Shown here in pieces: positions 17,060 through 25,425 of a stretch of 64,000 nt of DNA. A program made the position numbers and the translations under genes. The stretch comes from Acidimicrobium ferrooxidans (GTDB lineage Bacteria > Actinomycetota > Geothermincolia > Fen-727 > Anoxymicrobiaceae), in NCBI GenBank assembly GCA_020723485.1, contig DYIU01000004.1, forward strand, positions 108,348 through 172,347, given 5' to 3'. Position 1 is the stretch's first letter. Each line of letters starts with the position of its first letter. The notes under the pieces were generated by a model. The model was not told the DNA's origin. It was given only the letters and a program-made list of their open reading frames with translations, and did no database searches.

Positions 17060-17470
17060 TCACCTTCGCCGCGGCCCGCCTAAGATGATGTATCCGAAAC
17101 CCTGGTCCTCGACCATCTCCCAGGACCCGGAGGCCTTTCTCATCTGGAGGTCCTCTGGTGCAGCCTTGCCGTCTTCGAGGGCCTGGAGCTCCAGGACGGC
17201 GTAGGAGGCTTTGGGCATCTCCACCGAGACCACCTCGACCCTCATGAGCTCGGGGTTGGCCTCGTAGGCCTCTTCCAGGGCTTTTTCTGCGGCCTTCTGC
17301 ACCTGGGCCTTGTCCTCGATGGTTGCGGCGTACTCCGAGGAGCCCGCTCCGGCCGTGGTGCCGCTCCCGCCGCAGCCGACGAGGGCCGCCGACCCCAGGG
17401 CCAGCAGCACCGCCAGTATCGTCACCAGTGTCCTTCGCACGCTGTTAAACTCCGGAAAATCGACTTTCAT
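17060..17470 (-). CDS. Small lipoprotein
   Basis: 136 aa. Signal segment RRTLVTILAVLLALGSA followed by lipobox LVGC and a Gly/Ser/Thr linker (GGSGTTAGAGSSEY). The mature domain is a short alpha/beta unit (EDKAQVQKAAEKALEEAYE, then VEVVSVEMPKASYAVLELQ), a size and pattern seen in putative periplasmic ligand or inhibitor-like lipoproteins. GTG 17437 near VRRTL is an alternative start. Family not recognised. Confidence 0.65.
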   Translation of the reverse strand: MKVDFPEFNSVRRTLVTILAVLLALGSAALVGCGGSGTTAGAGSSEYAATIEDKAQVQKAAEKALEEAYEANPELMRVEVVSVEMPKASYAVLELQALEDGKAAPEDLQMRKASGSWEMVEDQGFGYIILGGPRRR

Positions 17471-17666
17471 TCATCAGTTGTATCGTCGTCGCGGCACCGA
17501 TGCTTGATGGAACGGACGCGAATATTCGCCTTGTTTGCGACAGAGAGCTCCAGGCGACTCGGCCGACGGCACGGGTGGTATACTTCTCCTATCCGGGACA
17601 CCGGTACCTGCCGGCGGGGCATGCGGCGTCGAGCGGGCTTCGAGGCGGCTGAAGCGGAGGGGGAAC

Positions 17667-18794
17667 ATGTCCGATATCGAGAGATGCCCGGCATGCGGCG
17701 TGCCGCGCATCATAAGCGGGTCATTCGAGTGGACGGACGGTGGCATCATATCCATTAAGCACTCCCCGAAAGCCCGGATGGTCTTCTACGAATCGGGCAA
17801 CATCGACAACGTCTTCAGGGGCATCGAAGAGCTCATCGGCGTGCCCATCGAGCACATAGCGGTCGAGAGGAAGCGCCGGGACACAAGGCGGTTCATGGAG
17901 CGCGTCTTTCCCGAGCTGATAGAAAGACTCGGCACCATCCTGGGCGAGGAGCGGCCGGACAGGGTCTCCTCCATCGAGCCGGCCAGGCTCGAGGAGGTGC
18001 TCGAGATAGGCGCTGTGAGCAACCGCCAGGCCACGGCCATCGGGACGGCCTACGGGTACGGGAGGATAAGGTTCAGCGACCTCTGGGAGCTCTGGGACGC
18101 GTTCCCGTGGAGGACCCAGATAATCCGAAATCCCTACTCGGTGATATTCTTCTCGGCCGACATGCTGGCCACCGTCGAGGCGTTCGAGCAGCGGGACCTG
18201 CAGGTCAGGTACGAAGAGGTCTCAGACGACACCTTCCTTCTTGCCACCGTGCCCGGCGAGCACCCGATAGAGCTCGCCGAGAGGCTCAAGAGGCGCTCGT
18301 ACGACGTCAAGGCGGGCGACATAACCTTCGAGACGTGCGCCGAATGCGGCGTGCCGGTGAGCGTCGGCCTGTGCCGGTGGGACCTCGATGCCGGCACGAT
18401 CACGGACCCTGAAACGGGGCGCAGGATGGCGTTCTTCGACCCCGCAGCCATTGACACGGTCTTCGAGGACCTGGAGGCCGAGCTCGGCGAAGACGTGCCC
18501 GAGGCCATCATCGAGGCGCAGAGGCGTTACGGAAAGCTCAGCATGAGCGCGGAGAACTGGCGGCGGAGCGGCTACGACTTCAAGAGCTGGAACGCCACGC
18601 GCGGGCTAGGGAACATGACCGCTTTCAAGGCCGACTCGAAGCAGGTGTCTCTGACGCTTGCCAACCCGAGCATGCACCTCGCGATGGTAGGGATGGCCAA
18701 GGCCCTTTACGAGCTGGCGTGGGGGGCCGAGAGCTCGACGCACGAGTGGCACCGGACTGATGAAGGCGACCTGGTCATCCACATCGAGCTTTAA
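17667..18794 (+). CDS. Internally duplicated zinc-ribbon protein of unknown function
   Basis: 375 aa from ATG 17667 (GGAGGGGG lies 3-4 nt upstream); an upstream open frame is not needed. It contains two related halves. The first begins CPACGVPRIISGSFEWTDGG, continues with MVFYESGNIDNVFRGIEEL and ends near residue 200. The second begins CAECGVPVSVGLCRWDLDAG (about 228), continues with MAFFDPAAIDTVFEDLEAEL and ends in HEWHRTDEGDLVIHIEL. Each half starts with a CxxCG-P knuckle and has the same M(V/A)F-----(I)D-VF--(I/L)E signature. No signal peptide, so cytoplasmic. Function unknown; a ligand or redox sensor is possible. Confidence 0.75.
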   Translation: MSDIERCPACGVPRIISGSFEWTDGGIISIKHSPKARMVFYESGNIDNVFRGIEELIGVPIEHIAVERKRRDTRRFMERVFPELIERLGTILGEERPDRVSSIEPARLEEVLEIGAVSNRQATAIGTAYGYGRIRFSDLWELWDAFPWRTQIIRNPYSVIFFSADMLATVEAFEQRDLQVRYEEVSDDTFLLATVPGEHPIELAERLKRRSYDVKAGDITFETCAECGVPVSVGLCRWDLDAGTITDPETGRRMAFFDPAAIDTVFEDLEAELGEDVPEAIIEAQRRYGKLSMSAENWRRSGYDFKSWNATRGLGNMTAFKADSKQVSLTLANPSMHLAMVGMAKALYELAWGAESSTHEWHRTDEGDLVIHIEL

Positions 18795-18817
18795 TCGGGG
18801 TCAGGCCGCGGTTCAAG
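18789..18817 (+). repeat. REP-like unit, type C, overlapping a stop codon
   Basis: CTTTAA, then TCGGGGTCAGGCCGCGG, then TTCAAG. Arms complementary but for one base. The TAA in the left arm is the stop codon of the 17667-18794 gene. Opposite orientation to the unit at 13107-13136. Confidence 0.65.
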
Positions 18818-18838
18818 CAGGCGGCTTCACGCCGGTCT

Positions 18839-19051
18839 TCAGGCCTCTTCCTCGCTCTTCTGCACGAGGCGCGCCAGCAGCGACACCACGATGAAAAGCA
18901 TGTACAGCGCCGAGAGCATGAACCAGTCGTCGGCGTCCATGTTCAAGATGTCGTCGTCCTTCACTGCGGAAGCCAATCCCGCGAGCGCGGACAGTTTGGC
19001 GCATACGATGCCCCCCCAGGCATAGAAGGGGCTGGCCAGCAGTTTTATCAT
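18839..19051 (-). CDS. Small two-TM membrane protein
   Basis: 70 aa. An N-terminal amphipathic or hydrophobic stretch (FYAWGGIVCAKLSALAGLA) and a clear membrane segment (WFMLSALYMLFIVVSLLARLV) separated by an acidic loop DDDILNMDADD. AAGATGATAAA context with AGAGGAGGAAAG just upstream of the ATG on the minus strand gives a good ribosome site. No family recognised. Confidence 0.6.
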   Translation of the reverse strand: MIKLLASPFYAWGGIVCAKLSALAGLASAVKDDDILNMDADDWFMLSALYMLFIVVSLLARLVQKSEEEA

Positions 19052-19264
19052 CTTTCCTCCTCTTCGGTCACCGTTGCGGTCAGTCTATGGAGTTCTCCGG
19101 GGCGGGCCTATCCCCTGTTCGCCCGATTGAGCCCACCGCCGCCACCCCGTAGAATATCGGCTTGGAACGCGGCGCGGAGCCTTTTTCAGGTTCATGCGTT
19201 AGTTATTAAGGAAGTACGCAGACTCGACCCAGGCCGGGCCGCCCGGCCGCCGGAGGTGTCATAT

Positions 19265-21826
19265 ATGAAACCCGTCCACGGGGCGCTTGCCCTCCTGCTC
19301 GTTTGCCTGCTCGCAGCAGGCCTGGCGCCGGCCGCGGCGGCCGCGCAGAGGACCGCGGACGCGGAGGCAACCGGTCCTTACTGGTCCTGGAGCCGCGACG
19401 TCCTCCCCGGATTCGGCTCCGGGTCGGCGAGCAGCGTGGCGATTCCACTGGTGGAGTTCAACGGGAAGCTGTACGCGGGAGTGGCCGCCTCCGACGGCGC
19501 CCAGATATGGGCCAAGGGTGCCGGCGGCTGGAGCCGCGAGACGACCGGCGGATTCGGCGATTCCGACAACGCAGCCATCGTGAGGATGCAGGAGTACGGG
19601 GGGTACCTGTACGCGGGCACGGCCAACATCGAGACCGGCTGCAACGTGTATCGCACCAACGGAGACGGCACGTGGGCTCCGGCTACCACCTTGGGTGCAT
19701 CCCCCCCGGGCCAGGGATTCGGCTCGAAATACAATCTTGCCGTAACAGCGATGGAAGTGTTCAACGGCGAACTCTACGTGGGGCTCACGAACTACATACT
19801 TGATCAGCTCCCGTTCGTGCTGAAAAGCGAGGGAACGTTCATATGGAAGTTCAACGGCTCGGACTGGGTGAGGGTGGACAACGATGCCTTCCAGGAGGCC
19901 GAGCAGCGGGACATCGGCATCGGCGACTTCGAGGTGTACGGCGGCAAGCTCTACGCGAGCACTATCAGGGCGTACTACGGGCTCTCGTTCTTGAGCATCA
20001 CCGAGATTAAGGTCGACATTAAGCCCGATGGGTGCGAGTTGTGGCGGACGGACGGCGGCCCGGGATACGCCTGGAACAAGGTCGTCGATAATGGTTTCAC
20101 CAACCTCGATAACATGGCGGCCTTCTGCATGAAGTCGTACAACGGCAGGCTGGTTATCGGCACGGTGAACGCAACCGCGAGTGTCATCGTTGACCTCTCG
20201 CAGATGAAGATAACCGAGTTCTCCGTTGACTCCGACGGGCTATACGTATACGACTACGACGGCAGCACGGTGAGAACACTGGTGAGCGGCGGCTTCGGCA
20301 GTACGTACGACGTCGCGGCGCTCTGCATGGACACAGTCTCTTACGACGGCAGGACCCAGCTGCTGGTGACCACCGGCAACCCGATGGGGGTCGGAAAGCT
20401 CGAGGTATACGACGGCTCGAAGTGGTCCTCCTGGGCCCACGACGGCTTCGACGACCCGAACAACTTCGCTATCACGGGCCTGGAGGTGCGCGACGAGGGC
20501 GGGAAGCAGACCATCTACGCCGGCACCGGAAACCGTGAGACCGGGTGCGAGGTGATGAAGGGACAGCTTGGATACTGCTCCTGGTACCTGGCTGAGGGCA
20601 CCAGCAACTGGGGCTTCGACACCTACATCACCATCGAGAACCCCAACGCGGTCCAGGTCACGGCCAAGGTGACGTACATGCTCCAGTCCGGGGCGAAGAT
20701 CAGGCCCAACCTGACTTTGCCGCCGAAGTCGCAGACCGTCTTCAACCCGCGCGAGGACCTGGGGGCCGTAGATTTCTCGACCCAGGTCGAGTGCCTGAAT
20801 CCCGGCAAGTACATAAGCGTCGACAGGCGCATGACGTGGACCGGGCAGGGAGCGGCCTCCTCGGAGGGCCACTCGTCGGTGGGCGTGCTGTCCCCGGCGA
20901 ACACGTGGTACCTGGCCGAGGGCTCGTCGCAGTGGGGCTTCGAGACGTGGCTCCTCATCCAGAACCCCAACGCCACGAAGGCAACCTGCAAGGTCACCTA
21001 CATGATAGAGGGCGCGGGGCCGCACACAGTCGAGAAGCAGGTGCCGGCGCGGTCGCGGGCCACCTATAACATGTTCGACGACATCGGGGCCAAGGACGCG
21101 GCCATAAAGGTCGAGTCGAACATCCCGGTCATCCCCGAGCGCTCCATGTACCGCAACAACAGGCGCGAGGGACATGACTCCGTCGGCACCACGATTCCCG
21201 CCAGGGACTACTACCTCGCGGAAGGGACCACCGACTGGGGCTTCACAACCTACGTCGTCGTCCAGAACCCCAACGACGAGGAGAACACCGTAGAGATAAC
21301 CTACATGACGCCTGAGGGACCGGTGCCGCAGGCGGCGTTCACCATGCCCGCCAACTCGCGCAAGACCATCAGGGTCAACGACTCCCTTCCGTCAAAGGAC
21401 CTCTCGACGCGCGTGCACGGGAGCGAGCCCCTCATCGCCGAGCGGGCGATGTACTGGGACAAGGGGACCGGGGAGGCGTGTCACGAGTCCATCGGCATGC
21501 CGACTCCGCACACGACCTTCATGCTCCCGGACGGGGAGACCTACAACGGGATGGAGACATGGACGATGGTCCAGAACCCGAACTCCACGTCGGTGAAGAT
21601 CGAGGTCTCGTACCTGAAGCCGGGCGGCACGGGCAACGTGGTTTTCACCGATACGGTCGCCGCCAACTCGCGCAAGACCTACGCCATGGGCGAGAGGATA
21701 CCCGCCGGGCGGGCGGCCATCATGGTCCGCTGCACGACCTCGAAGAAGAAGATAATGGTCGAGCGCGCCATGTACTGGAACAACAGGGGCGCCGGGACCG
21801 ACACCATCGGGGGCTACGCCGACTGA
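19265..21826 (+). CDS. Large secreted repeat protein with four C-terminal modules
   Basis: 853 aa from ATG 19265 (GGAGGTG 6 nt upstream). Signal peptide in residues 1-27 (LALLLVCLLAAGLAPAAAAA). Residues about 45-440 form blocks beginning with phrases like GKLYAGVAASDGAQIW, GGYLYAGTANIETGCNVYR and IYAGTGNRETGCEV, a likely propeller of about 65-residue blades. Residues about 440-853 carry four modules opening WYLAEGTSNWGFDTY, WYLAEGSSQWGFETW, YYLAEGTTDWGFTTY and FMLPDGETYNGMETW, each closing with a (V/A/P)ER(A/S)MY motif. Same C-terminal architecture as the 5216 and 31732 proteins. Secreted, role unknown. Confidence 0.85.
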   Translation: MKPVHGALALLLVCLLAAGLAPAAAAAQRTADAEATGPYWSWSRDVLPGFGSGSASSVAIPLVEFNGKLYAGVAASDGAQIWAKGAGGWSRETTGGFGDSDNAAIVRMQEYGGYLYAGTANIETGCNVYRTNGDGTWAPATTLGASPPGQGFGSKYNLAVTAMEVFNGELYVGLTNYILDQLPFVLKSEGTFIWKFNGSDWVRVDNDAFQEAEQRDIGIGDFEVYGGKLYASTIRAYYGLSFLSITEIKVDIKPDGCELWRTDGGPGYAWNKVVDNGFTNLDNMAAFCMKSYNGRLVIGTVNATASVIVDLSQMKITEFSVDSDGLYVYDYDGSTVRTLVSGGFGSTYDVAALCMDTVSYDGRTQLLVTTGNPMGVGKLEVYDGSKWSSWAHDGFDDPNNFAITGLEVRDEGGKQTIYAGTGNRETGCEVMKGQLGYCSWYLAEGTSNWGFDTYITIENPNAVQVTAKVTYMLQSGAKIRPNLTLPPKSQTVFNPREDLGAVDFSTQVECLNPGKYISVDRRMTWTGQGAASSEGHSSVGVLSPANTWYLAEGSSQWGFETWLLIQNPNATKATCKVTYMIEGAGPHTVEKQVPARSRATYNMFDDIGAKDAAIKVESNIPVIPERSMYRNNRREGHDSVGTTIPARDYYLAEGTTDWGFTTYVVVQNPNDEENTVEITYMTPEGPVPQAAFTMPANSRKTIRVNDSLPSKDLSTRVHGSEPLIAERAMYWDKGTGEACHESIGMPTPHTTFMLPDGETYNGMETWTMVQNPNSTSVKIEVSYLKPGGTGNVVFTDTVAANSRKTYAMGERIPAGRAAIMVRCTTSKKKIMVERAMYWNNRGAGTDTIGGYAD

Positions 21827-21837
21827 GCGCGCACATC

Positions 21838-21887
21838 GGGGTCAGGTCACTTTGTTGCATTTTGATGCAACAAAGTGACCTGACCCC
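21838..21887. repeat. REP-like inverted pair, type A (50 bp)
   Basis: Two 23-nt units GGGGTCAGGTCACTTTGTTG-CAT facing each other across a 4-nt loop; perfect inverted repeat. It lies between the convergent 3' ends of the 19265 surface gene (stop 11 nt away) and the small gene at 21897 (9 nt away), where a strong bidirectional hairpin would form. Confidence 0.9.
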
Positions 21888-21896
21888 GGTTTTGCA

Positions 21897-22082
21897 TCAG
21901 CCTTCTATCTTCTCCACCTTGCGCAGGCGCAGCATTATCGGGAACCCGATGAAGAGCGTGAGGACGAAGTAGAGGGCCGGGCTCTTTCCACGCTTCCTGG
22001 CCATGCGCTTCGCGAGAAGAGCCTCCATCGAGTGAAGAACGGCTATCACGATAAAAGTCTGCTTGAGCTTCTTGCTGTCCAT
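21897..22082 (-). CDS. Small membrane protein
   Basis: 61 aa with two hydrophobic segments, FIVIAVLHSMEALLAKR (8-24) and ALYFVLTLFIGFPIMLRL (36-53), joined by a basic loop ARKRGKSP; basic ends on both sides place it as a helical hairpin. GGAGGAGCG lies before the ATG on the minus strand. No function known; the size and layout are like DUF4499-type hairpin proteins. Confidence 0.65.
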   Translation of the reverse strand: MDSKKLKQTFIVIAVLHSMEALLAKRMARKRGKSPALYFVLTLFIGFPIMLRLRKVEKIEG

Positions 22083-22243
22083 CGCTCCTCCTTGGCCTCG
22101 GGTATGGTGAGATATTCTACCTTATCAAGCTGTTGGGCGCTCACCCGTGCGGAGAGTGGACTGTCGGGAGGACCGCTGGAAACCCACCGGCCTTGCGGCA
22201 TGGTAGAATAGCCGGGCAAGCGGCGACAAACAGGAGGGTTGGC

Positions 22244-22645
22244 ATGGCAGTAGCTCAGGACACTGTCTATAAGCTGGAGATAGAAGACACGCCGGGAGCG
22301 CTCCACGAGGTGCTCGCCACCACCGCGGAGGCCGACTCGAACGTGGTCTTTCTCACCGCTCTCGCCACGGGCGGCGGCAAGGGCGCCGCGTATGTCATCA
22401 CCGACGACCCGGAGGTCCTCATCGATTTCGCGAAAAAGCGCGGGATAGGCGTCGAGGAGTACCACGGCTTCCTCATGGGAGGGGAAGACCGGGTCGGCGT
22501 CGGGAGGGACGTGACCAAGCCGCTGGCGGATGCCGGCATAAACGTGGCGCTTAGCGCAGCGACGGTCGTCGCCGGCACGTACCAGCTGTTGATCATGGTC
22601 AACACGAAGGACGCCGGAGCGGCCGCGAAAGCGCTGGGCGTCTAA
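22244..22645 (+). CDS. Tandem ACT-domain protein
   Basis: 133 aa, start ATG 22244 with AGGAGGG 6 nt upstream. Two ACT-like units: residues about 6-65 (YKLEIEDTPGALHEVLATT, then VVFLTALATG) and 70-130 (VGVGRDVTKPLADAGINVAL, then YQLLIMVNT). ACT domains bind amino acids or small ligands and regulate partners. It heads a plus-strand run with a Cys-rich membrane protein and a MerR/excisionase-like DNA-binding protein, but whether they work together is not known. Confidence 0.8.
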   Translation: MAVAQDTVYKLEIEDTPGALHEVLATTAEADSNVVFLTALATGGGKGAAYVITDDPEVLIDFAKKRGIGVEEYHGFLMGGEDRVGVGRDVTKPLADAGINVALSAATVVAGTYQLLIMVNTKDAGAAAKALGV

Positions 22646-22657
22646 CCCGGCGAGCTC

Positions 22658-23173
22658 ATGCGCTGCGACGACTGCGGTGAATGGCCCGGAGCCCGGTTCG
22701 GCCAGCAGGTCCTGCTCGCCGCGGCTGCGCTCGCCTTCCTGGCAGCCGGCCGCCGCGCTCTCCGCAGGAACCGCCCGGGGTGGCTTCCGCTCTGGATAGC
22801 CGGCCTGCTCGGCTGGGTGACTGTACCCAAGTACTTCATCTGCACCCGGTGTGAGAACTACGGCAAGCCTTGTGACTTCTTCTACGGGGGCAGGTACGCG
22901 GCCCTTCTGTTCAAAGCCCAACCCGACAGGCCGTTCAATGCCGCCGGTTACTTCGCGGAGGGCGGCACGCTCGCCCTGCTCGGGTTCCTTCCCGCCCTGT
23001 CCGCCCGGAGGGACGCCGGATCCCTCGCGCTCTATGCGCTTGGCGCCGGCCTGTTCCAGGGAACGCTCATCTCGGTGTGCTGCGTGAAGTGCGTCCACAG
23101 GGCGACCGACCCCTGGAAGCGTAAATACTGTCCCACGTTCAAGATCACGGAGGGCATCCTGCGTCATGTCTGA
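22658..23173 (+). CDS. Cys-rich membrane protein of unknown function
   Basis: 171 aa. CDDC at residues 3-6, then hydrophobic segments (about 18-32, 42-58, 95-112 and 123-142). Two further Cys clusters, CTRCENYGKPCDF (about 62-74) and CCVKCVHRATDPWKRKYCP (about 140-158), could bind metal on one membrane face. Twelve nt after the ACT-domain gene. Its stop overlaps the next start by 8 nt, so it is coupled to the DNA-binding protein. Family not recognised. Confidence 0.65.
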   Translation: MRCDDCGEWPGARFGQQVLLAAAALAFLAAGRRALRRNRPGWLPLWIAGLLGWVTVPKYFICTRCENYGKPCDFFYGGRYAALLFKAQPDRPFNAAGYFAEGGTLALLGFLPALSARRDAGSLALYALGAGLFQGTLISVCCVKCVHRATDPWKRKYCPTFKITEGILRHV

Positions 23174-23408
23174 GGAGGACCCGGGAGGACCAATGGCCGT
23201 AGAAGGCATGAAGCCCAGCGACGAGGGCGCAACGGATTTCATGGACCTGGAGCAGGTATCCAGGTACCTGGGCCTCGACGAGTCCCTGGTCCTCCAGCAG
23301 GTAGAGCAGGGCAAGATGCCGGCCATCAAGCTGGGCGAGACCTGGAGGTTCTCACGCGCGGGCCTGATGGCCTGGGCGGTCGAGGCCGGTTTCCGCAACC
23401 TGCGTTAA
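23166..23408 (+). CDS. Excisionase-type helix-turn-helix DNA-binding protein
   Basis: 80 aa. After a disordered acidic N-terminus, residues 25-78 fit the excisionase/AlpA-MerR-like winged helix: DFMDLEQVSRYLGLDESLV, then VEQGKMPAIKLGETWRFSR, the usual G-(I/L)PA-K-G--WRF signature, and helix LMAWAVEAGF. It could regulate its own transcript or a neighbour. It has no phage or integrase genes nearby. The stop codon TAA is followed after 2 nt by a type-B repeat pair. Confidence 0.8.
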   Translation: MSEEDPGGPMAVEGMKPSDEGATDFMDLEQVSRYLGLDESLVLQQVEQGKMPAIKLGETWRFSRAGLMAWAVEAGFRNLR

Positions 23409-23410
23409 AT

Positions 23411-23493
23411 GGGGTCAGACCATTTTCGTTCCATCAGCAACTCTATTGAACATGTTGAACATGTGGCTGATGGAACGAAAATGGTCTGACCCC
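23411..23493. repeat. REP-like inverted pair, type B (83 bp)
   Basis: GGGGTCAGACCATTTTCGTT with CCATCAG, a loop containing GAACATGTTGAACATGT, and the exact inverted arm ending CTGACCCC. Two near-copies at 31644-31726 and 34793-34875 carry the loop in the opposite direction. Each single unit also folds as AACGAATGG-n-CCATTTTCGTT. It lies between convergent stops (TAA at 23406-23408, and TAA at 23501-23499 which falls in the ATTCGTTAC flank). Confidence 0.92.
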
Positions 23494-23498
23494 ATTCG

Positions 23499-24617
23499 TT
23501 ACACTTCGAGGGGGGTCGTCATGTCGTCGCCCTCGAATATGCGAACGCCGCCGGCGACGAGCCTCTTCAGGAATTCCTTCGGATCGACGCACGCCTCCGG
23601 GGCCATCGCGCCCTTCTCGGTGATGAGGCCCTCGCCCACCATCTGCACCACGATCGATGACGGCAGGCACGTGAGCATGTCCATGTGCGCCGCGGCTCCG
23701 TAAGCCAGGTGCACCCACTTGCCCTTCTTCTTGCCGGTCACGTCCGTGCGGCACGCCGAGCACGTCTCCGGCGGCTTGCCGAAGCTCTCCAGGGCGGGCA
23801 GCAACGCGTTGAACAGGGCCCCCATGAGGTCCTTCTTGCGCTCGGTGTTGGTGAGGCGCATCTTGACCAGGAGGTTCGTGAGCCCCACCAGGAACGGGTC
23901 GGTAAGGCCGCCCTTGAGTGAGACCGTCCGGGCGTTTATGTACCTGGGTATGGTGACCGGCTCGGGGTGCCCAGCGTGGAAGATGCTGCAATCCCCGACC
24001 GTGGGCGGGAAAGTTATCTTCTCGAGCCCCGAGCCCGCCGGGATGTTCTGCAGGCGCCCGTCGATGAACGACGGAATCATCCCGGTCACCGCGTGGATGT
24101 AGTGCAGGGTGACCGCCTTGCCGGCTGTGTCGGCCGGGTCGCATGCCCATGAGGTCGCTATCTCGTCGACCTCGTCTAGCTGGTCCGCCCCCATCCGCGC
24201 GAAGATGTTGGTTATTCCCGGCGTCCAGCCAACCCCGGTGATGGCGGTGATCCCGGCCTTCTTCGCGGCGTCGTCGAACTCGAGGAAAGCAGCGGCGGCG
24301 TCGTAGTCGTCGCAGATGCTGACGTAGTTGACCCCGGCGTCGATGCAGGCGCTTGCCACCTTCTTCTCGTACTTGTAGAAAGGACCGATGGTGCCCATAG
24401 CCACGTCGAAGCCCTTGATGGCCTCGACCATCCCCGCGTGGTTGTTCGCGTCGACCTGGCGGGCGCTGCACTTGCTTCCCAGCTCACGCGCGAGCGCCTC
24501 GGCCTCGGCCACGTCATAGTCCGCGATCATGACCTCTTCCACGCTGTCCTTGGACACGAGGTCCTTCACCCCGAACCGGCCCATGACGCCGGCTCCTCCC
24601 AGCGCGATCACTTTCAT
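23499..24617 (-). CDS. Saccharopine dehydrogenase-family oxidoreductase
   Basis: 372 aa. N-terminal Rossmann fold MKVIALGGAGVMGRFGVKDL followed by VEEVMIADYDVAEAEALARE, then FDVAMGTIGPFYKY and CIDAGVNYVSICDDYDAAAA, the pattern of the saccharopine dehydrogenase / carboxynorspermidine dehydrogenase group. The C-terminal half (GVGWTPGITNIFARMGADQL onward) covers the dimer and substrate part. Probably NAD(P)-dependent and acting on an amino-acid-like substrate, not identified. It precedes a TetR gene by only the type-A repeat pair; a shared function is possible. Confidence 0.85.
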   Translation of the reverse strand: MKVIALGGAGVMGRFGVKDLVSKDSVEEVMIADYDVAEAEALARELGSKCSARQVDANNHAGMVEAIKGFDVAMGTIGPFYKYEKKVASACIDAGVNYVSICDDYDAAAAFLEFDDAAKKAGITAITGVGWTPGITNIFARMGADQLDEVDEIATSWACDPADTAGKAVTLHYIHAVTGMIPSFIDGRLQNIPAGSGLEKITFPPTVGDCSIFHAGHPEPVTIPRYINARTVSLKGGLTDPFLVGLTNLLVKMRLTNTERKKDLMGALFNALLPALESFGKPPETCSACRTDVTGKKKGKWVHLAYGAAAHMDMLTCLPSSIVVQMVGEGLITEKGAMAPEACVDPKEFLKRLVAGGVRIFEGDDMTTPLEV

Positions 24618-24649
24618 CTTCCCGCTCCTTTCATTCCTTGTGCAACGTT

Positions 24650-24699
24650 GGGGTCAGGTCATTTTGTTGCATTCTATTGCAACAAAATGACCTGACCCC
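24650..24699. repeat. REP-like inverted pair, type A (50 bp)
   Basis: GGGGTCAGGTCATTTTGTTGCATT and its inverted copy across a very short loop, flanked on the left by GCAACGTT and on the right by GATCTTGCGTTT. The TetR gene's stop codon TAA (24712-24710) is the end of that right-hand flank. Between the start of the saccharopine dehydrogenase-like gene and the stop of TetR, on the same strand. Confidence 0.9.
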
Positions 24700-24709
24700 G
24701 ATCTTGCGT

Positions 24710-25324
24710 TTACCTGGTCAGGCTTGTCACCATCATCCGCATCGTCACCTCGAGGGCGTCGCGCATCGAGAACTCCTCCTCGTTCTCCAGCCACTCGACC
24801 TCCAGGCCCTCGGTGATGCCCAGGAGGATGAACGCCATGAGTCTGGGGTCCACCTCCCTGATCTCCCCGGCCGCGATACCCTGCTCGACCATCGCCTCGA
24901 GAGCCCCCCGTATCTTCACGTAATAGCTTGTGACCCTCTCCGTGTACTCCTTGCTGAAGATGAAGCTGCGGTCGGCCCGGAACTTCCACAGCAAGCGCAG
25001 GTAGTCGGTCTCCCTGTAATAGAGCTCCGCCACGTCGGCGACCAGGCGCTCGAGCCTGGCGATTACGGGGCCTCCTTCGTCCCGTGCGCGCTCGATGAGC
25101 TCCAGGAAGTCGCCCAGCATGTCCGAGACGAGCGAGAAGGCGACCTCTTCCTTGCTCTTGTAGTACCAGTAGAGGGTGCCCTTGGATACGCCCGCCGCCT
25201 CGGTCAGGTCCCTGGTGCTGGTCGCGTAGAACCCCTTCTCGGAGAAGAGCTTCAGCGCGGCGGCCTTGATCGCCTGTTCGTTCGCCGCCTTCTCCCGGCT
25301 CTTTTCGACCTTGTCCTTCGCCAC
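24710..25324 (-). CDS. TetR/AcrR-family transcriptional regulator
   Basis: 204 aa. N-terminal HTH: AIKAAALKLFSEKGFYATST, then DLTEAAGVSKGTLYWYYKS, then KEEVAFSLVSDM (residues about 18-65), as in TetR proteins. The remaining helical domain contains a plausible ligand pocket and ends ALEVTMRMMVTSLTR. It lies upstream of a saccharopine dehydrogenase-like gene on the same strand and divergent from the acyl-CoA synthetase gene (101 nt between starts), so it may regulate either; TetR proteins beside acyl-CoA genes often sense acyl-CoAs. Confidence 0.88.
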   Translation of the reverse strand: MAKDKVEKSREKAANEQAIKAAALKLFSEKGFYATSTRDLTEAAGVSKGTLYWYYKSKEEVAFSLVSDMLGDFLELIERARDEGGPVIARLERLVADVAELYYRETDYLRLLWKFRADRSFIFSKEYTERVTSYYVKIRGALEAMVEQGIAAGEIREVDPRLMAFILLGITEGLEVEWLENEEEFSMRDALEVTMRMMVTSLTR

Positions 25325-25425
25325 GAGATTCAGTCCTCCGCTACCTCTCCCGCCCCCTAGACCGGGCGCCCAGTATGTAGCAGTCTATTTCGCCGCGTGG
25401 CGGATGTCAATATAGAATTACCAGC

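Noticed and set aside
22046..23398. 450-aa minus-strand frame
   Set aside because: Antisense of three plus-strand genes with good ribosome sites and family signatures (ACT, Cys-rich membrane, excisionase).
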